A DNA stretch of 64,000 nucleotides from Adiantum capillus-veneris (lineage: Eukaryota > Streptophyta > Polypodiopsida > Polypodiales > Pteridaceae): positions 74,953,169 through 75,017,168 of the forward strand of contig CM043958.1 of the NCBI GenBank assembly GCA_014529385.2, written 5' to 3'. A program made the position numbers and the translations under genes. Within the stretch, counting starts at the first letter, position 1, and each line of letters opens with the position of its first letter. Below, piece after piece: positions 47,167 through 59,251 of the stretch. The notes beneath the pieces were generated by a model. It saw nothing but the letters and a program-made list of their open reading frames with translations, was not told where the DNA came from and did not search any database.

Positions 47167-48485
47167 CAGGGATTTTAATTACGCGATGACGCATTTTGTT
47201 AAATGTTAATTATTGTTGTTATTATCACTATTTTTTTCATGTTAATAACATATCTAATGTCATGACCTACGAAAACCGGTAGAAAATGTAGAACCGGCGG
47301 GACAACCAACAATCCCAGCACGCCCGCCGGGTTTCATATTAAACCCGGCGGGCCCGGCGGGACAAGCAAGAATCCCGTCGAGCCCGTCGTGTACCCCCTC
47401 CATATTTGGCGGCTCTATATAGCCCTTCACATCACATCACATCACATCACCTCTTCCTCTAAATTTGGTCATCCTTTAAAATTTAGAAGAAAAACTAAAG
47501 GTAAAAAAATGAATAGTCTTTTAAAAAAATTAAAACTTAATGTAACTCTGATCATGGATCATTAGTTCTTTTTTGGACTGAAGTGATTCTTGAAAGGAGG
47601 TAGAAAGGTGAATCTTTGGGTCGGTATCTCTACATTTGGGATGGATTGATCTCATGTTTGGTTCACCGTTATATTTGCTAAATTGATTGCTATATTGATT
47701 AGAATTTCTATCATGGGTCATTAGTTCTTTTTTGGATTGAACTGATTCTTGAAAAGAGATAGAAAGGTGAATCTTTGGGTCGATATCTCTACTTTTGGGA
47801 TGGACTGATTACATGTTTGATTCACCGTATTTGCTTGCTATTCCGATAAGAGCTCCAATCATGGGTCATTAGTTCTTTTTTGGACTAGACTGATTCATGA
47901 AAGGAGGTAGAAAGGTGAATCTTTGGGTTGATATCTCTACTTTTGGGATGGACTGATCACATGTTTGATTCACCGCTGTATTTGCTTGCTATTCTGATTA
48001 GAGCTCCAATCATGGGTCATTAGTTCTTTTTTGGACTGGATTGATTCATGAAACGAGGTAGGAAGGTGAATCTTTGGATCGATATCTCTACTTTTGGGAT
48101 GGACTGATCACATATTTGATTCACCGTTGTATTTGCTTGCTCATGTTTGAGTAGATTGAGGTTTATTCCCTTCAGGCTTCACTACTACGCTTGTGTGTGA
48201 TATTGATTATAACACTAATGTTTGGTTTGAATAATACTTGAAAAAAGAGATAGTATACTGAGCTACAGCGGGCCCGGTGGGAAAATAGCTTTACCCGGCG
48301 TGACCGCCGGGAAGACTCACTAGCCCGGCGGGCCAACTAATTAGCCCGACGGGCTACGAGCCGGTCTCCCGGTCTCCCTGGAGGTCAAAAAAGATGAATG
48401 TCAATTAACAAAATATTTGTTATTTTGCATTTCTATTGTTATTAACCTAAAATTATAGTGTGATCATGTCATTTTGAAATCCTTG
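47167..48485. mobile_element. Non-autonomous hAT element
   Basis: 1319 bp with an exact 8-bp duplication GTTAGAAT (47159-47166 and 48486-48493). The right arm of the fold-back has the empty site (TCTAACAC near 51055). Terminal repeats are CAGGGATTTTAA and, inverted, CAAGGATTTCAA. Subterminal CCGGCGGG-rich blocks lie at 47275-47400 and 48268-48390. No transposase is seen. Confidence 0.9.
47552..48155. repeat. Four tandem copies of a 148-159-bp unit inside the hAT
   Basis: Copies begin at 47552, 47711, 47859 and 48010. Each starts TCATGGGTCATTAGTTCTTT and contains GGTGAATCTTTGG and TTTTGGGATGGACTGAT. Confidence 0.88.
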
Positions 48486-49029
48486 GTTAGAATGGAAAGG
48501 AGAATCCATTGACCTATGAACCGAGAGAGGTTAGACATATTATCTTGGTTAGAAATGACATATTATAACATCACTCAATTAACTCACAAATACAAAACTG
48601 AATAGCTTCAACAAACCAAGATAATGGACCTACGTATGTCCCAATGGAAGCATAAAGACATGACTCAATGCCCCAAGACATCAAGGAGTTTCAAACAAAT
48701 CAGTCATAATATATTGCTCACGAGTGTGAATCATTTTCTTAAATTTCAAAACTGTCGAAAGAAGCTGAATGTAGGATAACAAAATTATAAAGAAAATATT
48801 CATTAATAACTGAAATTCAGAGAGATTTCTCATCAAGAAAAACCTTATTATCACATTTACATCACGTTGATGATGCTAATCAACAGTGTCAAATAGTACA
48901 TATTGAAAACATTCTACAAAGTTATCCCATACAAGGTTTGAGAATAACAGTTTGTACTAAGATGAATAGTTCAAGGCCAGCTATGACCAGTTTAACTTGG
49001 GAAAAACTGTCAACATACCTTGGTACAAT

Positions 49030-49719
49030 TTACTGAATAATAGAGAGCCGACTGTGAACTTGGTTTCCACACCATGGACAGTACAACTGACCATTCCCAA
49101 CTGCTTGCTGCCAGCGTTGCACACAATTGTGACACATGCGATAATGACCGCACGGGAAAAACACTTCGGTTCTCTCAGCAATCATACAGATGTTGCACTC
49201 AGTGAGGTTTTCAACAGTAGAAACCAGAGAACTTATGTCCGCCTGCGCTTTCACCAAATGCTTGGACTGAGAACTTATGTCCACCTGTGCTTTCACCAAA
49301 AGCTTGGACTGCTTCAACAATGTTTCGCCTTGCTGAAGGCAAAGGCCTTTCAAAGCTTCCAGCTCCGCACTCTGATGGCTTAGGTCTTCCTTGAAAGATG
49401 ATAATTCAGCCTCCAACAGCCTCCTATTCTCCTCCTTGAAGGCTTCAACCTGCGAAGAAAATTGTTGAGAGAGTGATGCCTTCACAGCCTCACATGCATT
49501 AACATACATGTCAGGCACAGCGTCGTTGTTCTCCCAGAAGAGACCGATGGTCTTTCAGGGCGACGGAGAAGAAAAAACATCAGAAACGGGTTGTCTAGAC
49601 AGCTCATGAACACCGCCATGTACATTATCAAGAAATCCTTCGCTTACTGCACGACAGATAATTGCTTTGGAAGTGAATGACACAGAACCAGCAACAGCGT
49701 CGACAGTAACAGCTTCCAT
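49030..49719 (-). pseudogene. RING-finger (C3HC4-type) protein gene in the fold-back loop
   Basis: One frame from an ATG at 49719 to a TAA at 49030, with a single TGA at about codon 55 (near 49556). After it come a long coiled coil (FKEENRRLLEAELSSFKEDL, KLLVKAQVDISSQSKHLVKA) and a C-terminal RING. RING ligands are CNIC, CGHYRMCHNC and CPWC. C-terminal RINGs after coiled coils are common in plant E3 ubiquitin ligases. The 3' end lies in the left arm, and the right arm carries an inverted copy at about 50445-50515. It is probably a captured host gene fragment. Translation could also begin after the TGA. Confidence 0.75.
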
Positions 49720-50439
49720 TGTTTCGTTAGAGAGATGAAAGCCGACGAAGTATAGTAGCACTAAGCAAGGGAGAACAAAGATATGTAGATATGGAGCTAA
49801 TGGAGGCATGAAACACAGATGAAAAGCTTTAAGAAACGTTCTAGAAGTATCAAAAGTAAAATCAACATTAACGGGTCTAATAGAATAAAAAGGTATATCA
49901 AAAATAAAGACAACATAGCTCGCATTCGAACCCCTGCCGATCGAAGATTGCACTTACTTGCTAACGTGAGCAGCACGTTTAGTTCCTATTTTTTGAACAA
50001 GTGAAAATAAACAAGAGCTTTCCAATCCCCCCTCCTTGCGAAAGGCCTGGCCCTTATGAGCCCCGTCCCGCCTGGCGCTTTGGGGGGTTAAAAGCTCCAA
50101 AGGAGCTAGCAGGTGTGGCCTAGACAGCGCAAACAACGCCTAGATATAGCGGCTAGCGCCCCTGCAAAATTCCATTCCAAAAAAAATATTTACAGAGCAA
50201 TCAAGGTGTTGAAGCCAAAAGAAGTCATAAAACAATACAGTCATGCCGACTCGTGCGGGGAGTCTGGTGTAAACGAATAAACGCAGCCATGGAAAAAGCT
50301 ACTACCGAAAATACGAAGGTGTTTCTCCTGTGTCACCACGCAGAGAGGATGTGGCTCATGACAAGAAAACTACCTCTAGCCTCTCGTTGCGCTATGCAGG
50401 ACTGGGTAATAATCACGATACTACGAATACAGGAAAATA
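49720..50439. other. Fold-back loop, non-coding part
   Basis: Upstream region of the RING gene on the minus strand. An open frame extends up to 49953 but lacks recognisable sequence. Around 50255-50440 there is a very diverged RING-like stretch (KVFLLCHHAERMW against EVFFPCGHYRMCH), suggesting the arm homology once extended further. Confidence 0.4.
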
Positions 50440-52710
50440 AGCAGTTCGGAACGGTCAGTTGTATTGTCCATGGTGTGGCAACCAAGTTCACAGTCGGCTC
50501 TCTATTATTCAGTAAATTGTACCAAGTTATGTTGATTGTTTTTCCCAAGTTAAACTGGTCGTAGCTGGCCTTGAACTATTCATCTTAGTACAAATTGTTA
50601 TTCTCAACCCTTGTATGGGATAACTTTGTAGAATGTTTTCAATATGTACTATTTGACAGTGTTGATTAGCATCATCAACGTGATGTAAATGTGATAATAA
50701 GGTTTTTCTTGATGAGAAATCTATCCGAATTTCAGTTATTAATGAATATTTTCTTTATAATTTTGTTATCCTACATTCAGCTTCTTTCGACAGTTTTGAA
50801 ATTTAAGAAAATGATTCACACTCGTGAGCAATATATTATGACTGATTTGTTTCAAACTCTTTGATGTCTTGGGGCATTGAGTCATGTCTTTATGCTTTCA
50901 TTGGGACATACGTAGGTCCATTATCTTGGTTTGTTGAAGCTATTCAGTTTTGTATTTGTGAGTTAATTGAATGATGGTATAATATGTCATTTCTAACCAA
51001 GATAATATGTCTAACCTCTCTCGGTTCATAGGTCAAAGGATTCTCCTTTCCATTCTAACACATTTGCAAGTGACATTTGTGATTTTAATCATCACATGAG
51101 TAAGACTTTAATCATGGAATGCAGCAAAAGGCATGAATGTCTGAACCCTTGCCTACATCCTAATGTCCAACCTACCCTTCCTCCCTTAGAGAGGAATGTT
51201 CAGTCTAAATATATGAGTTATTGTTTTACAACTATTTGTCTATAACATCTTTCAATTATAAAGTTTGAGTTAGAAAATGGAATGGCAAACCACTTTGCAG
51301 GCATGTTTGAGGTCCACTATCACACAAACAATTGCAAAGTATATCTTCTTTGTGTTTCACTTGCTTTCACTTTAAGTAGAGCTATAATTTGAATCAGGAG
51401 ACGCTCACCAACATGGGTAAGTATTGTTCTGATTGGATGTGACACATGTGTAAGTGATTCCACTGCGTGCATGGCATGAATTCTTTTTTAACACCAATGC
51501 CGCACTCATCCTTGATGCACACTTATCTCTTGAATCTTACTTAACCATGTACCCATCTCTGTTTTGTGTCTTCAATCTCTCAAGAACTCCAACCATGTCC
51601 AATGGTTCCCAACTTCTTTACTGATTAGGTATCTATATGCGTTCCTCTTAATTCTTGCAGTCCATAAATTGAAGGTTTATTTTAGTTGGTTTATTTATGA
51701 CGGATCCAGATAACATTGCAATCATTGAATAGTGAAGTACAAAGTTATTGTACTTGCATAGCTTGTAATGGAATCATTACTTTTTCTTATCTACCTTGGA
51801 CCTAATTAATTTACTATGCTTATTTCTCTCTCTCACACACACACACACAAACTCTTTAGGTCATTCACAAAAAACACAAACAATACACATTCATACATAC
51901 ATGCACATTTGATAAGTGTTGAGTAAGCTATACAACAACATTGGTAGCAGTGTTGACAGTATCTTCGCAGAACAACCCATTTTTAATGCCGCACATTTGG
52001 TCAAACCTGAGTGATTTGTCTTTATAGTTTTTACATCGTCTTAGCATAACGCTATGAAAGTTTTTAATATTTGATTGGCAAAGAATTTCGAACCCTTTTG
52101 TAGCAAACTTTGCATTAAAAGAAGGGAAAGTCTTTCAACCTCGGTTTGCCAAGTTTTTATTATTTTTGATTGTCTAAGCTAGCATCTTGACCAACAGAGT
52201 AGCCTAGGAAGGCCTTGTTTTTAGGATGTGTGCATTCTATATTAAGATAATACTCATACACAAAAGAACATATTGTTCAAAAGAAAATTGGATTTAGATA
52301 TTAGGAAGGTAGTTTGCACAAAAAAGATTCTGTATTCGACTCAATTTTGTACAATATAATTAGAATGCAATAAAATTCCTATTATCTTATACATCAAGAC
52401 TACACAAGGTTATGAGGATGGAATACGCCTTCATGTCCAAGGTAAGGACTGCAACAATGCTAAACATCTCTAACAAGAGATAGAATTTTCATATGCACTC
52501 ATATAAAGAAGACAACAAATTGTTAGCCTTAAGTATGTTTTACAAGTGTTAAAGAACCTATCGGTTGTTATCCTTGTCCTACTTAGATTATTAGGATAAC
52601 TATTGTTTTAACAAATGAAAGAGTTTTCTTTGTATTTCTTTCATAAGCTTTTAGACCATCAGGACTTTATGGAAGTAAAGTTTTAAGAATGGTTAATTAC
52701 ACTCTTGATA

Positions 52711-55411
52711 ACCATCCAAAGAGTGTAAAGGGGTTGAGGGCTTTGAATTTTTTAATTATGTGCATTTTTTGAGCTTTATCATTGAGCCCAATTAGCTAGG
52801 AATCCATTTTCTAAACCTTGGCTAAGGTATAAAAGTCATTTTTTGTAACTTTGAACCCAATTTTTAGATAATGAAAGTGAGTGTACGCTGAACCTAAGTA
52901 CTATAACTTTTTGTGTTTTTTAAATTGTTGTGTCTCCCTTCTATGGTGTTGCATTGTGAATCCGAGCATACCAACTCGCTTGTAGGTGAAATCTATCTCT
53001 TTCTATATAAGTTTCTTGTGATGAAGTTGTGTTTTTAGGCATGTCCTTCTATGAGCTATTTTCACTCTCTATGCACCATACATGCATCTAAACTGACTTT
53101 TGACCGTAGGGATAGATAGAGCATGTGCTAAGAAAGCTATAGAGTGCTTCGGGGGTAGAAATTGACCTACCTCAAATAGTCTCTTTATCTTAAGCACATT
53201 TTTTCTTAAGTGTCAAAAATGACTAAGTTGAGCACATAGGGATGCTGAGAATACTCTGCACATTCTAGGTGTAGTAAGTTACAATGCATTCACAGCATCG
53301 TAGCTATACAAAATCATCAAGTGAAGCTTGCGGTAAGGAAAGTAGATTTTGATGTTTGACACACATCTGAGACCAATTTAGGCAAGAATACATTGGACTT
53401 GGGTTTTTCAAGAGATTAGCTATCTCTTGTAGCCTCCATGCACTAGTCAAGTCAGCTACATCCCACAGATTGGCATTTTATGTCTGTGTTTGTCGCTTTG
53501 CTAGCATCAATATGGTGAGGCTTGGCAGATGGCTGACAAGCACCGTTGTTGGGGACGAGGCAACCTAGACTAGATAAAATCCCAAAGCATTCACTTGAAA
53601 TTCCATTACTTCCTCTAGTTTTGGCTAGAGTAGCACAATATTTTATGACTTTGTCATGGCTGAGAGTTACTTGAGAGTAGGGATACTCGGTAAGGACCTT
53701 GAGAGCTTTAGCTAGTAGAGTAGATTAGGTGAAGGATCCTTGAGACTAGCTAGTGATCAGTAAGGGTATCACCTAAGTAGAAAGTAGAGACTAAAGTTGA
53801 ACTTTCCATCATTGAATCTAATGCTAAGTCATGTTCTAGTGATGAAATTAATCACACGTCTTTTCTTTGATCATATAGTGATTTCTTTTTTGACTCTATC
53901 CCAAGTGAACTACCTTCCTCATGAGAGGGGGAAAGCATGGTAGGGTGGTGTCAAGTGCAAGGTCCTTGCTATGTGCCATCTGCAAGCCACAAAGTATGTA
54001 AACACACAACCTTGCTACATGCAAGCTCAACAGATGCAGACAATGGGGGGGTCACCAACCTTACTATGGCATAGTTTAGGAGGGAGTCTCACATTGTAGT
54101 GAAAAGAGAGCTTGTCGGCTGGCTACCAAGCCTCACCATATCGATGCTAGCAAAGTGAGAACCACAAACATAAACTGTCAATCCGTGGGATGTAGCCGAC
54201 CCAACTAGTGCATGGAGGCTACAAGAGATAGTTGATCTCTCCGAGAATCCAAGTCTAGTGTGTTCTTGCTTGAATCGGTCTCAGATGTGTGTCAAACATC
54301 AAAATCTACGTTCCTTATCGCAAGTTTCACCCAATGATTTTGTATAGCTACGATGCTCTAAATGCATTGAAACTTACTACCTAGAGTGTTCACATTATCC
54401 TCAACATCCCTATGTGTTCAGAAGTCATTTTTTAACACTCAAATAAAATCGTGCCTCAGATAAACACTATGGAAAATTTGGACTCTCAAAGGGGCCCTAT
54501 AAGGAGGTTTGACTTTGCCTCCCTTGGCCAAAGTGGGAAACCCGGTGAAGTACATATATGCTTTGTTCAAACCCTATCAACGAGCATATGATTAGAAAGA
54601 TCTTAGAAAGTAGGTTCTAAATCCCCAAACTTCAACAAATTTGGAGCTAATTTATAGAAGTTATGGCCTCCCCACGGAAGCTAAAATGTTGGGAGAGATT
54701 CCATTTATTAGACGGAGTTGTCACATCAAAAAATAGAATCTTCTAGAATATAAGAAATATGATGACATGCTATCTATCAATAAATTGATGTTGTGGACTA
54801 CATTCTAAATCCAAAAGGTCCAACAAGTTTTGATTTTCATTTGTAAAAACTTTATCGTGCACCGTTTTAGACAAGAGGGAGAAATTCAAAGTCCTTATAG
54901 GGACCATTTGAGAGTCCAAAATTTTCCTAATGGAGCCTATTTTAGGTAGGTCAATTTCAACCCATAAATCACTCTATAGCTTCCTTAGGACTTGTTCTAT
55001 ATATCCCTATGGTCAAAAATTAGTTTAGATGCATGTATGGTGCGTAGGGAGTGAAAATAGCTCATAGACGACGGGCACGCCTAAAAACACAACTTCATCA
55101 CGAGAAACTTACATAGAAAGAGAGAGCTTTCACTTGTGAGCACGTTTGTTTGCTTAGATTCACAATGCAACACCACCCAAGGGATACATGAGCAATTGAA
55201 AGAAACATATAACTCATAGTACTCAGTTGTAGCGTACACTCACTTTCATTATCCAAAACTTGGGTTCAAAGTTACAAAAATTATCTTTTATACCTTAGAC
55301 AAGGTTTAGAAAATGGATTCCTAGCTAATTGGGCTCAATGACAAGGCTCAAAAATTGCACCTAATTAAAAAATTGGAAGCCTTGAGACCCTTTAAACTCT
55401 CTGATAGTAAG
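52711..55411. mobile_element. 2.7-kb long-TIR element inserted in the right arm
   Basis: The 5-bp duplication TGATA (52706-52710 and 55412-55416) flanks it. The left arm of the fold-back shows the empty site (TATTATCAAGAGTG). Its own inverted arms are 52711-53541 and 54110-55411, about 835 bp each once a MITE is removed. The ends start ACCATCCAAAGAGTGTAAAG or similar. The 568-bp spacer (53542-54109) shows no gene. Confidence 0.82.
54467..54931. mobile_element. 465-bp MITE with ends like the 37-kb island
   Basis: Inverted ends of about 38 bp: left cTATGGAAAATTTGGACTCT, right (inverted) CATTAGGAAAATTTTGGACT. The sister arm of the host element has the empty site near 53185. CATTAGGAAA and TTTTGGA are shared with the island's terminal repeats, so one transposase family could move both (inference). 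Confidence 0.72.
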
Positions 55412-55527
55412 TGATAATACAAAGGCTTTGGAATTATATGAGATTTCTCATTATCACATAAAGTTGTGATACAATCAATGAGGATAAAAATAAGAATGAT
55501 GTTCTTTTGTTAGTTGAGCAGCTAACA

Positions 55528-58500
55528 TTCCTCCCCTCCTTGACTGTGTCATCCACAATGACAGCTACGTAGGGTGCTAAGTAGTGGTCTGTTGGCTGGT
55601 GAGTAGCTTACAAACCTTACTCGGAGGTTTGTGATAGTAGGGCCAAAAATATTGGATTTGTAAGTGAAGAAGCCCGTATGGAATGCCTCTTCAAAAAATT
55701 TCTTACAGTAGGATGGCAAGATTATTGCCCAGGCATAAAAGCAGTGGAGTGCTTCCTCTGAAGGTTGGCCTTATAGATAATAGCAAAAAAATTTGTTACC
55801 TTTGGTGGAAGGACATCCATGCTGCATGTGTTTTCTCCTTGCAATGGAGGTTTGTAAGCAGGTAAGAAGCATCTTGGAGATCTTGACCAGCATTATGTAG
55901 GCCAAATTTGTTATCCCATGGAACATTTGAATAGTCGAGGAACGGTTGTTCACCATATAGTATTTAGTGGGTGTACTAGTTGGTGGTGGTGGAAACCTAG
56001 GATAATTAAGCAAAGTTGGCCACTTCTATTGGATGATAAAGTGTTGTTTCCAACTTTGGACTCTTGGTATTGAACACTACACAGAATCCTGCTTTATAAG
56101 TGTTGGTGCATTTGTGTACAATATGAGGTACCTGGGGTGTCAGTTTAAACAGATCTCCTACCATTTTGGATGTACCATTTTATGGTTGGCTTCAATTTCT
56201 TTGAGCAATCTTTCCTTGATCTATAGCACTTTAAACTTGATGAGTGGGAAGGGGAGAGCCTGTTGGTGCCATTTTTCATTGATATTGGTCATTGTGAGAA
56301 GGTTGACATTAGTGGAATGGAGGATGCACTCTTCCCACTGCATCCCCTCTTTCCATATGTGCTCTCTTTCCTCTTCCACTTGCTTCTTGAGTGCAGTCTC
56401 TTCATCTACAATAAGGCATTTGGGCGTAGTGGAGGGTCCAACTTCATCTTGGTGAATCACTAGCTTTGGGAGATTGCCTTGTTGAGTTGCCTCTACTTCA
56501 AAATTCATAAATTGTAGGGCATCTGTATCTCCCACTATTGTCTCTATTTGTTCTTCTTTTGAAGTGGATGCATGTGAGTTAGATGCCTCTTGAGCTTTGC
56601 TAGGTTCTTCTTTTAGTTGTGCAATCTCCTTTTGATATCCTTACTCCCAATGCATAAATCCAATGGAAATTTCTCAACATTACATATGTTCCAACTTTAT
56701 CTCCATCTCAAGGTCTCTAACCTTTTTCTCTAAGGCTTTGTAGGCCTCATCCGTGCCTTGTAGTGTAGCCATGGTGGGATTATCTCTGAGAGCTGATTTA
56801 GTAGTTGTGCAATCTCCTTCTGATATCCTTCCTCTTGCTGCATAAATCCAATGTAATTTCTTGAGTCTACATTTGTTCCAACTTTATCTTTATCTCAAGT
56901 TCTCTAACCTTTTTCTCTAAGGCTTTGTAGGCCTTATCCATGCCTTGTAGTGTGGCCATGGTGGGGTTATCTTTGAGCTGATTTACTAGTGTGTTCTATT
57001 CTTGGCAACAAGATTCTAATTGTGCCAGTTGAGTATTGGCAATGTTTAATTGTGCCAGTTGATTATTGGCAATGTCTAATTGTATGTATAACCTCTGAAC
57101 TATTGACGTGGAGTCTTGTAACATGGTGGTTACCTCCTGAAGCTACTGCTCTTGTTGCCGGTTATTTGCTCTTAGGGCTTCCAAGTCTGCTTTGGACTTT
57201 GCAGTTAGTTTGTCCAATTGCTTGTTTTCTATTTCCATGGCTTCTCTATTGTATTCTTTATTAAAAGGTTTTCCAGGTCAAGCCTTTCATTTGAGTACTC
57301 TAGTCACTGATACAAGTTGTGAAGCAATTGATGGCAAGAATAAATCTCTTCTTTCATTCTATCCACAGCTTCATGCGCATACTGGGCATACTCATCAATG
57401 TCTTCTAATCTTTCCAATTTTTTGCTTACTTCAGGCTGATCAAATTGTGTATCTTGAGGTTCTTTTGAGAGTTCTTCATCTGGCTTGTTGGCTTGTTCTT
57501 CTGCAGGTTTCTTGAGAGGTTCTATCTATTCTTCTAGATTTTCTACATTTGAGGCACTTATGTTGTGTTAGGACTTCTCACCTAGAGGAGTTGAGTGTGG
57601 AACTTCCTCATTGTGTATTTGTTCCTGTTTAGGAGGGTTCTCTCTGGGTGGTGTTGACTCTTCTTCTTGTGTCTTTTCCTATTCTCTTTTTCTCTCCTCT
57701 CTTTGATAGAGATATTTCAATCTTGCCATAGGATCATCATGAAAATTGTACATGGGATTTTTTGTTCAAAATTTGAATTTCTTGGGTGAGGGTTTCTATT
57801 TCATTTCAAAATTGCCTTTCAGTCCTCTTTTGAGCTCAAATATGGTAGCTTCTCTCTGTACCCATACCGCTTCCTGAATAGGCTCCTCCGTTGGTGATGT
57901 AGGTCATGGCCTCTTCTTGGGTTCCTCTCATCCATTTTAGCTTTCTCTTTGCCCCTTCATTTTGTTTCTAGAGGAGTTTACTCTTTCTCTTCATCTTTGT
58001 TGTCTCTTTCCATTTCCTTTGTTGTGGCAACAACTATTGTGGTTGCCTCTTCTTTCAATACATTGACAAGTCTTGTCCGCAACCTTGTGGCTACTGGTGG
58101 TGTTCTTGTTTGTACTTCTTCTTCTTCTTCTCTTTTGATCGCTAGCCATAGATTTTGTTATAGGGCTGGTGGTAGATGTTTTGCCTCACCAATAGCATGA
58201 TATACCATCCTTGTATGTACTTTTAGAGCCCCTAAAACGGTGATGTTCCCTAGCTTCTTCACATGTGTGAGGGTGGTATGAATCTAATGGGAATGGTTTA
58301 CTTTAGTGTCTCCTCCTCTCTTGGGCGCTTGGGTGAAAGTAGAATATGTTTCATGGTTTGGAACTATGTATCTTGGTGGCCTCTTTGCAGTGAAGTGGAA
58401 GTGCTGATGGTAGAGTCAATGAGCTTTCTCTATCTCCTTTTGTTTGAGATCCAAGAAGGATGTGAATCTGCTAGTGAATATGCCAGTGGTGGGAAATTGG

Positions 58501-58670
58501 CAGTCTCTCAGCAACTTTCCCTCCTTGCCAAATCTAAAAGCATCTTCTGTTTGATCTTTTGTGATGTTGACCTCAATCAAGGTGTCATTAAGTTTGAGAT
58601 GGTAGCCCGACCTTCTTCATTGACGTTGTGTAGCAGTTCATAGGCTCTCTTCTAATCCACACCACATGGT
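55528..58670 (-). pseudogene. Decayed minus-strand coding region with coiled coils
   Basis: Reading leftward from 58670, good patches are EGRATISNL, KIKQKMLLDLAR with a following ETANFPPLAYSLADSHPSW, KKLGNITVLGALKVHTRMVY, RMKEEIYSCHQLLHNLYQ, and KALEKKVRDLEMEIKLE in duplicate. A clean 104-residue stretch lies at 56535-56221 (EVEATQQGNLPKLVIHQDEV). Many stops and shifts intervene. It is a long, charged, coiled-coil-rich protein that I do not recognise, perhaps a retroelement ORF. The copia 2 element interrupts its upstream end, which resumes at 63901-64000. 55528-55760 shows nothing clear. Confidence 0.4.
56614..56990 (-). repeat. 188-bp tandem duplication in the coiled-coil region
   Basis: Two copies begin TAGTTGTGCAATCTCC at 56614 and 56802, about 88% alike. 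A further 30-bp duplication (TGTGCCAGTTGAkTATTGGC) lies at 57018-57078. Confidence 0.82.
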
Positions 58671-58992
58671 TGTTGAGATGTCGAGCTCTACACCTTGAGC
58701 TGGCATCCACTACGGGTCTTGGCCGCTTACGGCATTTACTCACTGGCGCGTTAGGTGACCGACACGGAGGATCTCTGCCAGTGATTCTACAGCTGGACTA
58801 CACTTATAGTGCCAGCCTAGTACGCTTCTAGCGAGTTCACACTTAGTGACCGCATGTACATATGTGCTACTTTTCAGCTTTAGCACTTAGTCATTTTGTA
58901 CTCTCTTTTCTGTAAAGAAGAAGAAGAATCTTTCCATCTCTGTGTGCTTTGTTCTTGTCTTGTGTAGCTCTCTTGCATCCTCATTCTTTACA
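58671..58992 (+). repeat. Copia 2 5' LTR
   Basis: TGTTGAGATG...TTCTTTACA, containing the presumed promoter and polyadenylation region. Confidence 0.95.
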
Positions 58993-59008
58993 TGGTATCA
59001 GAGCCTGG
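58993..59008 (+). promoter_or_regulatory. Copia 2 primer-binding site
   Basis: TGGTATCAGAGCCTGG directly abuts the LTR. It is initiator Met tRNA type. Confidence 0.92.
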
Positions 59009-59251
59009 TGCAGGCAAGAGAGGCTAAGAGAGCAAGAGCATCACAATCCCTTCGTTCGCAATCCACGACAAGTTTCTGAATAGGTCTCCAAAGTGCAGTA
59101 TACAGAGATTTATTGTGCAAGTACAGTGGTTGTGAAACGCTTGATTGTGGACACTCGTTGAGTGTAGAAAGCGTTACATGAACCACAATAGCAGGTTCAA
59201 CAGATTTGCAGGTTTTTGCAGATTGCAGCTATTTTGTCTTAGTGCTTCAAG

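Larger units (their letters stand above)
45399..49105 (+). repeat. Fold-back left arm
   Basis: Inverted match to the right arm throughout. It is interrupted only by the hAT element at 47167-48485. Small frames here, such as 45742-45927 and 46973-47194, recur in the right arm and have no recognisable product. Confidence 0.85.
45399..55527. mobile_element. Fold-back (long inverted repeat) element with RING gene in the loop
   Basis: The left arm (45399-49105) and right arm (50440-55527) are inverted copies. Without their insertions they are about 2.38 and 2.39 kb. Both outer ends read TGTTAGCTGCTCA or close to it. The loop holds most of a RING-finger gene, and its last exon part lies in both arms. 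A hAT element sits in the left arm and a long-TIR element in the right. Flanks AGCTC and TTCCT show no duplication. It could be a fold-back/MULE-like transposon or an inverted duplication. Confidence 0.75.
50440..55527 (-). repeat. Fold-back right arm
   Basis: Inverted copy of the left arm. It includes the last 22 codons of the RING gene on the plus strand (GQLYCPWCGNQVHSRLSII then stop). It is interrupted by the long-TIR element at 52711-55411. Confidence 0.85.

Noticed and set aside
47552-48155. CRISPR-like array
   Set aside because: Units are contiguous 148-159-bp tandem repeats without spacers, in a eukaryotic transposon.
47275-48390. CCGGCGGG-rich blocks as a CpG island or promoter
   Set aside because: They lie symmetrically inside the ends of a hAT element with a target duplication, so they are better explained as its subterminal repeats.
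50253-50564. 103-residue plus-strand frame as a separate gene
   Set aside because: It overlaps the inverted copy of the RING gene 3' end; the frame matching the RING protein is a different one.
45399-55527. LTR retrotransposon with TG...CA ends
   Set aside because: The terminal 2.4-kb copies are inverted, not direct, and there is no PBS, PPT or polyprotein between them.
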